DNA of 64,000 nucleotides from Lumnitzera littorea (taxonomy: Eukaryota; Streptophyta; Magnoliopsida; Myrtales; Combretaceae), in NCBI GenBank assembly GCA_024138015.1, contig JAMXBB010000006.1:75244001-75308000 (forward strand), given 5' to 3'. Position numbers and translations under genes: made by a program. The notes beneath the pieces are model-generated. The model was not told where the DNA came from and searched no databases. It was given only the letters and a program-made list of their open reading frames with translations. Positions 49,700 through 61,212 of the stretch are shown piece after piece (position 1 is the stretch's first letter; each line of letters starts with the position of its first letter).

Positions 49700-50770
49700 G
49701 TGATGTTGAAGGTGTTAGAAACCCCATAATCTTCAGGCAGTTCTAACCTGTAGGTGTTGTCACTGATTTTCTAGAGGATTTTGAAAGGTCCTTCCGCTCT
49801 TGTAGATAATTTTTTTTTCCTTTTGTTCGAGAATCGTTCCTTGCTGAGGTGTAGCCATACCAAGTTTCCTGGCTGAAATTGTTTGGCCGACCGACCTTTG
49901 GTCTTTTCACGCATTCTTCTGGCAGCCTGGTCGATGTGCTAAGTGACTTTATCATAGATGTGCTAAAGAGATTGTGCTCTGGCCAAGGTGTCATGGTCCT
50001 CTTATGTGGGTATAGGTATAGGGGCATAGTCGAAGGGCAACTCAGGATTGAATCCATAGACTATTTCAATGGAGGTCTGCTTGGTGGTGTCATGTATGGT
50101 TTGGTTATAAGCAAACTCGACCATTGGTAGGCAGATGTCCTAATCAGCCAAGTTTTTGCCCATTGTAGCTCGGAGTAGTGAACCCAAAGTATGATTAACC
50201 ACCTCTGTTTGGCCATCGGTTTGGGGGTAACATGAGGTGCTAAAGAGTAACTTGGTTTCTAGCTGACACTACAAGGTTCTCTAGAAATGGCTCAAGAACT
50301 TCCGGTCTCTATTGGAGACTACACTTCTCAGTATGCCGTGTATCCGTACAACCTCCTATAAGAAAAGAGAACCAATAGTCAAAGCGTTGTTAGTTTTGGT
50401 ACAAGGCACAATTGTGCCATCTTATTGAACTGATCTACAACGACTATTATAGAATCTTTTCTTCGGGTAGTTCTCGGCAATCCGAGAACAAAGTCCATAC
50501 TTAATTCAGTCTATGGCCTTATTATAACAGGTAGGGGCATTACTTTCCCTTGTTTGGCTCGACACTTAGCCTTTTTACATACATTACAGCTTTTGACTAC
50601 TTGGTGCACATCTCTTCATATTCTTGGTCAAAAGAATCGGTCATTCAATAGTTCATAAGTCCTTCTCTCACCAAAGTACTTGAAGAGTCCTTCGTTATGG
50701 GCCTCCCAAATTAGTAATTCCTGTAGGGAATAATTTAGCACGCACTGTTTCCCTCCTCGAAACAAATAGC
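49700..50770 (-). pseudogene. Element D integrase (broken)
   Basis: Minus-strand blocks: a zinc finger zone near 50560-50680, core remnants near 50250-50520, and the C-terminal part near 49740-50000 (QFQPGNLVWLHLSKER-like and GPFKIL-like residues) that would give a C-terminal binding module. Frames shift; the open frame at 49743-50057 is mostly a shifted reading of the C-terminal part. The element cannot make a working integrase. Confidence 0.65.
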
Positions 50771-50774
50771 CATC

Positions 50775-51158
50775 CTATACATAATATTCATCCATTGTTC
50801 TCCCATCCATATATCTCAAAATTATTGGTCCAAAGTGTGAATCCTCAAAGTACTGTTCTTTGATACTCGCAAAACAAAATAGTCTGGTTTGCAGTTTTGA
50901 CAAGAGTGCATTCTTTCTCGAAAGAGCATTTACAACTACGTTGCTCTTTCCTTGCTTGTATTTGATCACAAAATTGAATCCTTCAAGGAAGTCAACCCAT
51001 CTTACCTGCCGCTTGGATAGCTTGGTTTGACTTCGGATGTACCGTAGTGACTGGTGGTTAGTATATATGACAAATTCTCTCAGCAGTAGATAGTGTTGCC
51101 ATACTTACAGTGCGTAGATTAGTGCCATGAGCTCTTTGTTATACACAAATTAATTTAA
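50775..51158 (-). pseudogene. Element D RNase H, C-terminal part
   Basis: At 50775-50969: IKYKQGKSNVVVNALSRKNA, the KYK.GK.NVVADALSR block ending gypsy RNase H, with the D of ADALSR changed to N. Upstream, 50990-51150, comes the HYLL..EFVIYTNHQSL-like stretch with stops. Confidence 0.75.
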
Positions 51159-52214
51159 CTAGGGTCCTCGGAGCTTCTCACTATAGAAGGCAATTGATTG
51201 GCCTTCCTGCATTAGGATAGCACCTATTCCAATGCCTGACGCGTCACACTCTAGCTCAAAAATTTTGTCGAAGTCAGGTAACACTAATACTGGGGCAGAG
51301 GTCAACCTCTTCTTAATCTCAACAAAACTCCTCTCCTCCCTTTCTCCCCATCGGAAGTCGGTGTTTTTCTTCTTTAATTCAGTAAGTGGTGTAGTGAGGG
51401 TGTTGAAGTTCCTAATAAACCTTTGGTAAAATGAAGCCAATCTATGAAAACTTCTCATGTTGGCATAAGTAGTAAGGGTCAGCCATTCAACAATTGCTCG
51501 AATCTTCTCATCATCGACTTGCAAGCCTCCTCCACTGACTACAAGGCCCAAGAATACCACTTCTTCTTGGTAGAAGCAACATTTCTTCAAATTGCTGAAT
51601 AGCCTCTCAGCATGAAGGATATGCAGGGCTGTTATGATGTGTTCGCAGTGACTTAGCATGTTGCCACTGTAAATCAGGATGTCATCGAAGTACACTACGA
51701 TACACTTTCCGATGAGATGTCTCGGCACATGGTTCATAAGTCTCATGAAGGTGCTCAGGGCATTTGACAAGTTGAAAGGCATGACCATCCACTCGTTAAG
51801 TCCATATCGAGTCTTGAATGTAGTCTTTCACTTGTCTCCTAGCCTCATGCAGATTTGATGGTAGTTAGACTTGAGATCAATCTTGCTAAAAATTTTGGCT
51901 CCACTTAGTTCATCCAATATGTCTTTTAGCCTTAGGATTGGATACCTGTATTTGATTGTGATTTTATTCACAGCTCGACTGTTAACACACATCCACTAGG
52001 TTCCATCCTTCTTGGGCACTAGAAGTGCAGGCACAGCGTAAAGGTTGAGACTCTCTCTCATGTATCCTCTTTCTAGCAACTCATTAACTTGATGTTGAAG
52101 CTCAAAAGCCTGCTCGAGATTCATGCGATAAGTTGGCTTGTTCGGTAGTGTTGCACTGGGTATTAAGTCAATGCAGTACTCTATGCCTCGGGTCGGGGGT
52201 AAACCTTCTAGCAA
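51159..52214 (-). pseudogene. Element D reverse transcriptase and start of RNase H
   Basis: 52214-51996: LPPTRGIEYCIDLIPSATLP, NKPTYRMNLEQAFELQHQVN, ELLERGYMRESLNLYAVPAL then LVPKKDGT. After a broken stretch, 51788-51159: MVMPFNLSNALSTFMRLMNH, VVYFDDILIYSGNMLSHCEH (YFDD intact), FYQRFIRNFNTLTTPLTELK and ELECDASGIGIGAILMQEGQ, which starts RNase H. PFGLSNAPSTF has become PFNLSNALSTF. The 209-codon frame is the best preserved pol piece of this lineage in the window. Confidence 0.87.
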
Positions 52215-52571
52215 CTATTGTGGGAACAAGTCAGCATATTCATCTAACTGTTCCTTCACCTCGTAAGGTAAATAATTCCGCTTCTTCATTTCCAGTAGTC
52301 ACCTGACTAACAGGAGGGTCGGCTCATTGGTATTAATGGCCTCTCGAAGCTTGGCTTTACTCATCACTAGAGCCTTCTTTAATCCACGAGCAAGTTTTTT
52401 CTATAACTTATGAACTTCTCTTGGCAGCATCAGATTTAGTGTAATCTTTTGATCATCTTTCTCGAGCATGGAGGTATTCCTGTAACCGTTGTGGATAACT
52501 CTCTTATTAAACAGCTATGGTCTTCCTAACAACACGTGGGACGTGCACATGGGCAGTACATCGCGAAGAAT

Positions 52572-52982
52572 CTAGTCAGAGTAATTACCGATAGTGATCG
52601 GTAGTAGTATTTGCTGAATGACGTGTAAAGATCCCTTCTCACTCAACCAATGCAACTTGTATGACTTCGGGTGTACAACAGTTGGCAACCTCAGTTTTGA
52701 AACAAAGTCGGTTGATGCCACATTGGTGCAACTCCTACTATCGACAATGAGGGCGCACGTCTGATCATTTACTTTGCAGGTGATATGAAATAAGTTCTCT
52801 CTTTGCTCTTCCTCTCGTAAGGGTTTCACACTCATAGTGCGTTGGATAACCATGAGTAGCTGGTCTAAGTCCTTAGCATACACATCTTCCTTAGTCAACT
52901 CTTTCTCAGTTGGTACCTCCTCCTTGGTTTCCTCATCCGTACTCTCTACGTCTAACTTTGGGATGTCTCCCTTGATGACCAT
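52572..52982 (-). pseudogene. Element D protease
   Basis: 136 codons. An acidic region (VESTDEETKEEVPTEKELT) is followed by LREEEQRENLFHITCKVN and then CALIVDSRSCTNVASTDFVS, the active site, where DSGS/DGGS has become DSRS. The aspartate is kept, the following glycine lost. A further 350 bases toward RT (52215-52571) are in broken frames. Confidence 0.8.
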
Positions 52983-54082
52983 TATCCTTTGGTTTGAGCA
53001 TTAAGTAGCCATATGTTCGAACCCTTGACACTTGAAGCACTTGATCTGGTTAGTATTCCTGCAGTAAACCCTTGCCCCTTATCATACGTTTAGGTTTGCG
53101 CTACATCTTCAGGTCGGCTTTTTTGCTTGGCTTGGACATCAACCCTTTTGCTTGGTTTGGTACTCGGTAGAGTCTGATGACTTACCTGTTCAGGTTGGCT
53201 AGTCGGTATTCTGGTCATTACTTAGGTCCTTCTCTCCCTCTTTACTCGTTGGGCAATCTTAACAACTTCATCAATTGTGTCAAATTATTGGAGCTTCACA
53301 ATGTCTCGAATGTCTCCTCTCAACCCAGTGACAAACCTTGAGACTATTTGGGCAGGTGGTTCCTCCACTTCACATCTTGTCATAAGCATTTGGAATTCTT
53401 AAACATATTCATCAATAGTACGACCTCCTTGTCTTAGCTTCTAAAGCCGAGTGAATGTATCTTGGAGATAAGTTTCTAATACAAATTGGTTTTTGAGTAC
53501 TCTCTTCATTTTGGGCCAGGTGTTAATCTCTCGGTACCCCTCTCTTCTTCTCATGGTCTGAAAATTCTTCCTCCATATGGCAGCATATCTAGAGAATTCA
53601 ACAATAGCAGTCCTCACTTTTTCATAACCCTTATATTTATAGTAATCAAATACACGCTCCACCTTTTCTTCCCAATCCAGAAATTCGTCAGCGTTGCCAG
53701 ATCTATTGAAACTTAGAATCCGAAGCTTCACATGGTCAGATGCTCTAGGGACTTGTACATGCTCCTCTTCAAAATACTCTTCTTCCTCTTCATCTAGCTT
53801 TCTCAGGTTTATCCTTCACCTTACTCATCCGTTAACTCCTCTACCTTAAACTAGTTGAGCTAGGTTTTAACCTCTAATAGGTTAAGTAGCTTGTGGAGTG
53901 TTTTGTGTGGCCTTAGTGGGTTGGCAAGATAAGGCATGAGCGGCTCAAGTTGGATCTACTAAGAGGTTAGCTACCTGATCAAGTTTCTCATCAGTATTTT
54001 TAGGAGTTCCCTGAGATTGTCGTCCATGGTAGATGACTCTACTGTTATCACCAGCATTAACATTCATACTTAGATCTGACAT
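52983..54082 (-). pseudogene. Element D gag
   Basis: ATG at 54082 (MSDLSMNVNAGDNSRVI). The readable core at 53441-53731: KLRILSFNRSGNADEFLDWE, KVERVFDYYKYKGYEKVRTA, IVEFSRYAAIWRKNF and TWPKMKRVLKNQFV. A zinc knuckle (CFKCQGFEHMAT*C) is at about 53005-53050 with a stop inside. Stops also separate core and N-terminus. Confidence 0.82.
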
Positions 54083-54231
54083 TTTTCCTCACAGATTCAA
54101 ATTCAAATAAACACTTTAGAAAGTGAACAATATAACAGTTAAATGAATACAGTAACTTGCTTTGTTTCGCACATACAAAATAGAGTACAATAGAATTTAG
54201 GAAGAACTAACTACAGCTCACATAAACCTAT

Positions 54232-54243
54232 GCTCTCATATTA
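54232..54243 (-). other. Primer binding site of element D (tRNA-Met)
   Basis: On the minus strand TAATATGAGAGC against TGGTATCAGAGC, nine of twelve. Two differences are G-to-A. It starts four bases inside the LTR end. Confidence 0.65.
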
Positions 54244-54246
54244 AGA

Positions 54247-55100
54247 TGATATGAATTATGACCAAGAACGGATAAGGCTGGTCGCTAGATGGGTCTAAGC
54301 TTGCAGAAAGCTTGAAAAGGGTTAATGGGGAAAGGTACGAAAGGGGTAAAATGACGAATGAAATAGTAAGCAAAGACCCACGAACAACTCTAGAGGATAT
54401 GATGCACTAAAGGAACTTTTGAGGACTCAATGCACAATTCGATATGACATACAAATTGGTCCAATGAGGTTACTCCCACCTAACCTTGCTTAAAGGAACG
54501 GATAAGAGTGATGCCGAGAGTAAACAAGTAGTGTTTACATAAGGAAGAAAGTACTCAAGTGTATTGAAGGTAATATGATGATTTTATAACTATAAGTGCA
54601 GGTGTATTTATACTCGCAAACTAGGGCAACTTACCTAAAGGGAAAAAGATAAAAAGGACATTTTCCTAAAGGGGCAATGTACATGTTACAAAGGACAAAA
54701 ATGAATATACAAGGAAAATAATCATTGGTGCTACAGATTCTACATGTAATACTGTATACGTGGTAAGGCGGCATTGGTAGGGTCGTTAGGAGATGTAGAC
54801 AAAAAGTACGGATAGATGGGTTTATCCTAGTAGAGATGCCTTAGTCAATCTGGTCTCTTTCTTTTAGCTTCTCGACAAGGAAGAGGCCAAGTAATTGGTC
54901 GACTCAGCAATAGAGAGTAATCGTCAGCTCGGCATACTACATAATAATAGGCGGTCATACGGTACATCATTAGTAGTAACTTGGGAAGGAGGTACTTGGC
55001 TTCGGTAGGGGTTGGTTGAAACATAAGAATTCATCATGCTAGCCCCTTTATTCCTCAAGCTCGACTACAGGTTAGGGGCCTTGTAGCTTGATTCCCATCA
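54247..55100 (-). repeat. Element D 5' LTR (854 bases)
   Basis: Starts TGATATGAATT on the plus strand, ends ATTCCCATCA. Partner of 48788-49615; slightly longer through small insertions. Confidence 0.9.
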
Positions 55101-55379
55101 GAAGCCATATTGAATGACTTGGCATATGATAAGAAGTTTTACACCCTTATTCGAGCACTTCAGAATTGGCAACACTACTTACTATTGAGAGAGTTCATCA
55201 TCTACGTAGACTACGAATCTCTTAAGCATCTTAAAAGGCAACAAAAACTTTCTCGATGTCATGCTAAATGGGTTGAGTTCTTAGAAACTTTTTGCTATGT
55301 CATCGAGTATAAGAAGGGGAGCACCAACACTGTGGCCGATGCACTCTCTCATTGGCATGTTCTTATTATCGCATTGTAA
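55101..55379 (+). pseudogene. Element C RNase H, main part
   Basis: NDLAYDKKFYTLIRALQNWQ, HYLLLREFIIYVDYESLKHL, CHAKWVEFLETFCYVIEYKK and GSTNTVADALSHWHV. This is the remainder of the domain begun before 48787. YTDHESLKHL reads YVDYESLKHL, with one of the catalytic aspartates still present. The 89-codon frame is open. Confidence 0.85.
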
Positions 55380-56642
55380 GCCAGGATACTTGGATTTGGC
55401 ACCTTGATCAGTATGAGCATGGTCTATATTTTAGACCCTTAATGGTCAAATGCCATATAGGAGGAGTAGTGGATGGATTCTATTTGAGCCAAGGGTTTCT
55501 GATGAAGGGGAAGAAAGTTTGTGTATCGAATGGTTCTGTAAGGGAATTACTTGTCTGAAAAACCCATGCTAGGGGCTTGGCTAGCCACTTTGGTGAGAAG
55601 AGAACAGCTGAGTTACTAAAAGAGCATTTTTATTTGCTAGGGATGATGAATGATGTATGTCGAGTTCTTGAACAATGTAAGGTGTGTAAACTTGCCATGG
55701 GAAGAAAGGAGTTATATGGAGAGTACACACTTCTACCAATATTAGAATGGCCATGGACCGATTTGAGCATGGATTTCATGCTCGGTTTACCTAGAACACC
55801 ATGAAGACATGATTCTGTTATGGTGGTGGTCGATTGGTTTTGCAAGATGAGCCACTTTATTCCTTGCCATAAAACCAATGATGCTTTATTTGTTGCTAAC
55901 CTCTTTTTGCAAGAGATCATGCAGCTGTATGGAGTATTAAGGAGTACTGTATTTGATTGCGATTCGAAGTTCACAAGCTTCTTCTAGAGAACCCTTTGGA
56001 AGAAGCTTGGCACTAAGCTCATGTTTAGTACTTCTTGCCACCTATAGACAGACAACCAAAGAAAAGTTGTGAATAGAACAGTTGACAACCTTCTTCGAAC
56101 TACTGTTGGGAAGAATTTACATGATTGGGATCTGTGCCTACCTATTATTGAGTTCGCTTACAACCACAAAACTTATAGCTCGATAGGAAGGTCACCTTTT
56201 GAGGTCATATGGAATTAATCTAAACGTACCCTTGGACATGGTTATCAGCCCAACCTCCTAAAGAGAAAGTCAATCTAGCTTGCAATAGGCAAAGGAGTTC
56301 TAGAAATTGCACTAGAAGGTCGCTGAGTAACTAGTTAAGACTGTAGCTCGACAGAAGGAACAAGGAAGCCGATGAAGGAGGTGAGTCATTTACAACCAAG
56401 GAGACCTTGCCTGGATCTACCTTAGCAAGGCGCATTTCATAGCGAAGAGGATGAACAAGTTATCCCCAAGTTGAATGGACCTTTTTAGATCTTTTGGCAT
56501 GTCCATAACAATGCCTATGAGCTTGAGCTACTAGAAGGATACAAAGTGTCTTCTACTTCAATATCGCTGACCTAATGCCCTATGTGCCTAAAGAAGAAGA
56601 AGACCAAGATTTGAGTGAAAATCTTGAACATCTTTGAGGAAC
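55380..56642 (+). pseudogene. Element C integrase (broken)
   Basis: The zinc finger part at 55577-55804: ASHFGEKRTAELLKEHFYL, VLEQCKVCKLA. The core: WTDLSMDFMLGLPRTP (first D kept), FDCDSKFTSFF (second D kept), then the third catalytic position near 56062, where the usual TEVVNR reads RKVVNR, replacing glutamate by lysine. The C-terminal part continues with SSIGRSPFEVIWN and VIPKLNGPF. Stops are common. The distance from the last motif to the 3' LTR at 56643 is normal. Confidence 0.82.
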
Positions 56643-57594
56643 TAAAGGACTACTGATCTTTAGCCTCCTCACTCGTGCATACCTCTAAGGCTTATAGTTT
56701 CTTATGAGGAGGATACTCTCACATTAGCTTGCCGAGTATGAGTGCTAGTACACGGAAGGACAATGGGCAAATTCCTTATGGTTTAAGCTCAAATGCATTC
56801 TTCTCTATATGGAACCCGACCTAATCACCGACTTGCCTAGTGCCAAGGTCAATTTGTTGAATGTCAAGGTTGAGGTGACTACGCGTCGAGCTTAATTACA
56901 ATCTACAAACATGATGAGTACCGAAGCCGAAGCCTCAACATGCCGAGCTTTACTTATTTAGCCTATAGAATAGTAGCATCCCTTTTTCATCTCATCAATT
57001 CCAAATACCATCCATATGCAACAACCATAACTTCATTGTAGCTCAACCACTACGTCTTAAGAATCATTAATATGAACCCATTGATAGGCCACCACTTGTT
57101 CTTACTTTTCTGACATTTATACTATATTCTCTTTTTATCATTTGTCCTATTTACCCTTTTTGCATATTTTAGGAATCTCCTTCTTCATTTTTTTTTTATG
57201 TAATTTTCTTTATTTGTATTGTTGCCCTAAATAATTTACTATAAATAATCCTTTTACTATAGCCACAAGGCATCTTATATTCTTTCAGATATTAAATATA
57301 CTTGTTCTTATGAGATATCCCTTTTTGAGTACAATTTCCTTACACTCTTATCTAATATTGCCAAGTAGCTCGAGATTAGTAGTGAGTGTACCTTAACATT
57401 AGCTTGTGAGTCATATTAAGCAAAATGTTTAGTCATGTTGTATTCGTTGGTATGTCATATCCTCCGACTAGCTCCACATAAGCTACTGTGTTGTTGACCC
57501 TTCCATCCTACTTTTCTTTGATATCTAGAAGGACCTATTCAGTTACTATCACTTACGGTAAGCTTTAGTGATTTCTAAGCTCCTAAGCATATCA
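56643..57594 (+). repeat. Element C 3' LTR (952 bases)
   Basis: Direct repeat of 26088-27017 plus 42071-42115. Starts TAAAGGACTACTG where the 5' copy has TGATGGATTGCC; ends ATATCA, followed by ctggt. Confidence 0.88.
57240..57247 (+). promoter_or_regulatory. TATA box in element C 3' LTR
   Basis: tataaata, the counterpart of 26704-26711. Confidence 0.45.
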
Positions 57595-59091
57595 CTGGTA
57601 CTGTAGCCACCTAACTTATTTGGTTCTAAGATACGAGTTCTACAACCTTCGGACACCAACTTAATCTAATTTATATCATATGAACTAGGAATTCCACTAA
57701 GAACAACGTTGCCAAAAGATCAACAAGGTACTACCTTAGGAACACTAATACTATGACCCCCTAAGCCTAAGCAAACATAAGCGACAAACATAATTTATTC
57801 TAGTTAATTATTAATCTAATTTACTTTAACTAACCTAAACAAGCAGAAGTAGCAAATAAGGTTCCATGTACCTGGGTCTTAGATATAATTGGTAGAATTT
57901 ACTTCAGATAACTCTTTAAGATCAACACTTGAATAGAAAAACAATAACAAATCTTTTTAAGGCTTTATTCTTACGCTACCAATTCCATCTAAGTGTTTTT
58001 ACATATTTCCTTAGGTTACTAAGTCCAAATTTAGGTCAACTTAAGGTTTAAGAATCTATTTAGACTTCTATAGATGTTTAGAAGACGTTCAAATAAGATT
58101 AGATTTAAGAAAGAACGAGAAAAGATTGGAAAAGAGGTCTGCAAGAATATACCTAAGGTTCACAACCATATTCTTGGACTGTAGTCCTTACCCTAGACAA
58201 AAACTCCAGTTTACATATGTAATTAACCACACTACATGACCATGGCCTAGGTTCATAGCTATAATCCTAGGCAGTGTTCCTCTTGACACTAATTTTTTTT
58301 TTTTCACTCTTTGATTAGAATTCTTGACGAGGGGTCACACGTAAGACTATGGCCATAGTCCTTGCCCATGTTCTTCTTGTTCATCGAGTTCCATCTTCTT
58401 CTCGACTCCAAACTCCTCCAAATCAACCAATAACAATCCCAACATATCCAACACTCTAAAATCTTCCTAAGGTTTGTTTGTTTTTTTCTTTTCCTTCAAC
58501 TAATGACATGGAACACTCAAGTGTATTCCAAATCCCCACCAATCAAACAAATCAAATTAAGCAACAAGATCTTACATTAATCCAAAATTCTGGAAGCAAA
58601 ACACAATCCGCACTGCACAAAAATTGATTACCATGCCTAATCAAGTGCATATACACAATATAACAATTTAATTAAGATAAAAGCATCAAACTCAATCTTC
58701 ATAAAATCAAAGATTTGGATAACACTCATTAGGTTAGGGTTTAAACATTGCCTTAACATTTGCTTTACTTTCTTCTTAATCCATGCATTTCTACAGTTCT
58801 AAAACAACTCCTAATGCTAAGAAATCAACAAAACGGAAACGAAAATGAGGAAGATTGCTTCACAATGGCTTACCTTAGCCTTGTTTCTATTGTGCTCTTA
58901 AAAAGGGTTCTATAAAAAAATAGAGCAAGAAAATGAGCTTTAGAGTTTTGCAATAGGTTTTTATACTTCAAGGTAGCAAAGACCACCTTACCCTTCATAA
59001 AATTCCAATATTTCTTTTCCTACCTTGACCTTTTATTTACAATATTGTTTACTTTATTCTCTTTATTGAATTAATTTTCTAGGATGTTACA
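57595..59091 (-). repeat. Element F 3' LTR, proximal part
   Basis: On the minus strand it begins TGTAACATCCTAG at 59091, preceded by a purine tract (aaagtaggaaagta, 59105-59092) after sequence resembling 'aaggacgaaa' before the LTR start of Del/Tekay-type elements. It runs left to the element C insertion at 57594. No frame of interest inside; T- and A-runs near 58290 and 58470. Confidence 0.65.
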
Positions 59092-59504
59092 TACTTTCCT
59101 ACTTTAATGAATTTTCGTCCTTAAAAGTTTACTTGACTCATCGAAAAGCTTTGGGTACTTGTTCCTTATGTCCTTCTCCAACTTCCAAGTAGCCTATTGC
59201 TTTGGCTAGTTATTCTAAAGTACTTTAACATATTTAATCTCCCTTCTCCTTAGCTTCTATACCATCTCATCCACTATCTTAGTTGGCTTTTTATAACAGT
59301 CATATCAAGCTGCACTTTGGGTATCTCTGGCTCAATTTCCCATGCTTCATTTAGTTTGAACTTCTTTAACATGGAAATGTAGAATACATTACATACTCCT
59401 ACTAGCTAAGGTGGTAATTCTAGTCGGTACGCTACATCACCAATTCATTCTTGAACCATATACGGACTGATAAACTTGGGACTTAGCTTCCCCCTTGGGT
59501 CAAA

Positions 59505-60350
59505 CTAAACTACTCCCTTTGTAGGAGAGATTTTCAATAACACTTGATCGCTAACATGGAATTCTAAGGGTTTTCCCCTTTCATTTGCATCTTTCTTCTG
59601 GTGACTTTGAGCTGCCAACATCCTCTGCTTAATTATTCTCACTTTATTCTTTGCCTCTTTTATAAGTTCTAATCCTAACACTTGCGTTTCACCTACTTCA
59701 TCCCAATGCAATGGGGACTTACACTTCCTTCCATATAGAGTCTCATAAGGTGCCCATCTTGATGGTTACCTGGTAGCTGTTATTATAAGTGAACTTAAGT
59801 GTAGGTCCTCATCCCAACCACCTTTAAAGTCTAAGGCATAGGCTTTAAGCATGTCTTCTAAAAGTTTTAATTGTCCTTTTAGACTGCCCATCTGTTTGTG
59901 GGTGGAATGCTATGTTAAATTGGAGTTTTATTCCTAGGGCATTTTGTAAACTCTTCTAGAATCTGCTCATAAATTTGGTATCTTTATCAAAGGCGATAGT
60001 CATTGGGATCCTATGTAACCTCACTATGTTTTGAATGTATAACTTTGCTAACCTCTCTCAACTTGTTCTTCATAATAATTGGTATGAAGTGAGCTATCTT
60101 TGTCGATTTATCCTCTACTACCTATACTGCATTACACTTTTCTTTAGTCTTAGGGAAGTATGTGTGACCAAGCCTATGGTCATAGCTCCTACTTCCATTC
60201 CAAAACTAGTAATGGTCTAAGTTCCTAATTAAGCCTTTGATGCTTAGCTTTGACTAACTGACAGGTGGGATACTTAGAAACACATTCTGTAATCTCTTTC
60301 TTCACGTTATTCCACTAGTAATGCTTCTTTAAGTCCCTATACATCTTCGC
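59505..60350 (-). pseudogene. Element F integrase (broken)
   Basis: From right to left: zinc finger with YRDLKKHYYW and VSKYPTCQLVKAKHQR (60180-60345, one histidine-cysteine pair altered), a broken core (59712-60150), and the C-terminal frame 59505-59711 with HWDEVGETQVLGLELIKEA, RIIKQRMLAAQSHQKKDANE, RGKPLEFHVSDQVLLKISPT. These are typical of the integrase C-terminus of Del/Tekay-type elements. Confidence 0.8.
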
Positions 60351-60689
60351 ATTGCTTGGGTGTAGAGTATAACTCAAATAATAAGCTTCTCTAAGCAACT
60401 CCCTCTTTAGCTATGGACTTATTGGTACACAAAGTCTATTCCCAAACCTAAGCAGTCCATTATAATAAATACAGTTGCTTTTCCTTGCACCACCTTACAC
60501 TTGATCTCATGTATCTTTACATCTTCCATCTAAGCCACTTTCAATATGTTGGTCAATGTAGGTTGAATGCACAAAGTTGCTTAACGTACCCCTACCTCTT
60601 GTGTCACTATCTCTAATTCTAATCTTCTTAAGTCCTTTAGTTGAGGTCTTTGTATAGCGATCAAGGTTGCAACATTTCACTGTTTCTTC

Positions 60690-61212
60690 ATGCTTAGAGC
60701 ATTTGTTAAAACATTCACCTTCCCATGTGGCATTGAATGTCTATGTCCAAATCTTTTATGAGTTCTAACCATCTCCTTTATCTCATATTTAGCTCCTTTT
60801 AGGTGAAGATCTTGCACTTCTCACCATATAAATAATGTCTCCATAACTTAAGTACTATGACAATTGCTGCCAACTCTAGGTTATGGTTAGATAATTCTTT
60901 TCATGTGGTTTTAGCTGGCATAAAGTATAGGCTATCACCCTTTCGTCTTGCATAAGCATACAACCTAACCCTTAGTGTGTTATATCACAAACTCTTTACC
61001 ACTTTTAGGTAATGCTAATACCATAGCCATTACAATTCTTTTCAACTCTTGTAAGCTAACTTCACATTTGTCATTGGCCAAAAAAAAAAAAAAAAAAAAA
61101 AAAGAGAACAAAAAAAATCACATTTGTCATCTCACTCAAACTTTAGTCTTACTGTATCAGTCTTATTAATGGAGCTGTCGGTTTATAAAACCCTTCAACA
61201 AACTTTCTATAG
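60690..61212 (-). pseudogene. Element F RT end and RNase H (broken)
   Basis: On the minus strand: YRKFVEGFY at 61210-61184, NDKCEVSLQELKRIVMAMVL near 61020-61075, HMKRII*P*PRVG-type residues and a WRHYLYGEKC-like stretch near 60820. The frame is interrupted by stops and by the 43-base poly(A) insertion at 61075-61117, which duplicates the codons around DKC. Confidence 0.75.
61062..61130 (+). mobile_element. Poly(A)-only retroposon with 13-bp target duplication
   Basis: tcacatttgtcat occurs at 61062-61074 and again at 61118-61130. Between them is a 43-base insert: tggcc, a run of 24 A, gagaac and 8 A. The duplicated bases belong to element F's coding frame (DKC), so one copy is extra. The structure fits a LINE-type reverse transcription event truncated to almost nothing but the tail. 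Slippage cannot make the flanking duplication. Confidence 0.7.

Larger units (their letters stand above)
48788..55100 (-). mobile_element. Ty3/gypsy retrotransposon D
   Basis: Two LTRs (48788-49615 and 54247-55100), tips TGAT...ATCA, flanks ggagc (48783-48787) and gaagc (55101-55105). On the minus strand: 5' LTR on the right, primer site 54243-54232, gag 54082-52983, protease, RT, RNase H, integrase, polypurine tract 49626-49616. It is inserted in the RNase H of its relative, element C; removing it rejoins KGA and ILND in frame. Less damaged than C but without any full-length frame. Confidence 0.9.
26088..57594 (+). mobile_element. Ty3/gypsy retrotransposon C with four inserted elements or LTRs inside
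   Basis: Element C reads on the plus strand. Its 5' LTR is 26088-27017 plus 42071-42115, its 3' LTR 56643-57594, with flanking ttggt/ctggt. Its own sequence is 26088-27017, 42071-43321, 46811-48787 and 55101-57594. The rest is B (27018-42070, itself containing E1 and Cassandra-1), E2 (43322-46805) and D (48788-55100). Gag, protease, reverse transcriptase (YFDD), RNase H and integrase can all be followed in order. Lineage is the chromovirus-like group with a tRNA-Met primer site. It is a close relative of element D, which is inserted in it. Confidence 0.85.
59092..61212 (-). mobile_element. Ty3/gypsy element F, 3' half
   Basis: On the minus strand it holds the end of RT, RNase H, integrase and polypurine tract, followed by the split 3' LTR. 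Nothing upstream of RT YRKFVEGF is present: the adjoining sequence is Cassandra-2 and then element G in the opposite direction. Del/Tekay-like by its integrase end (WDEVGE, KISPTKGV). Confidence 0.75.

Noticed and set aside
49743..50057. 104-codon frame as a separate gene
   Set aside because: It is a shifted reading over the element D integrase C-terminal region.
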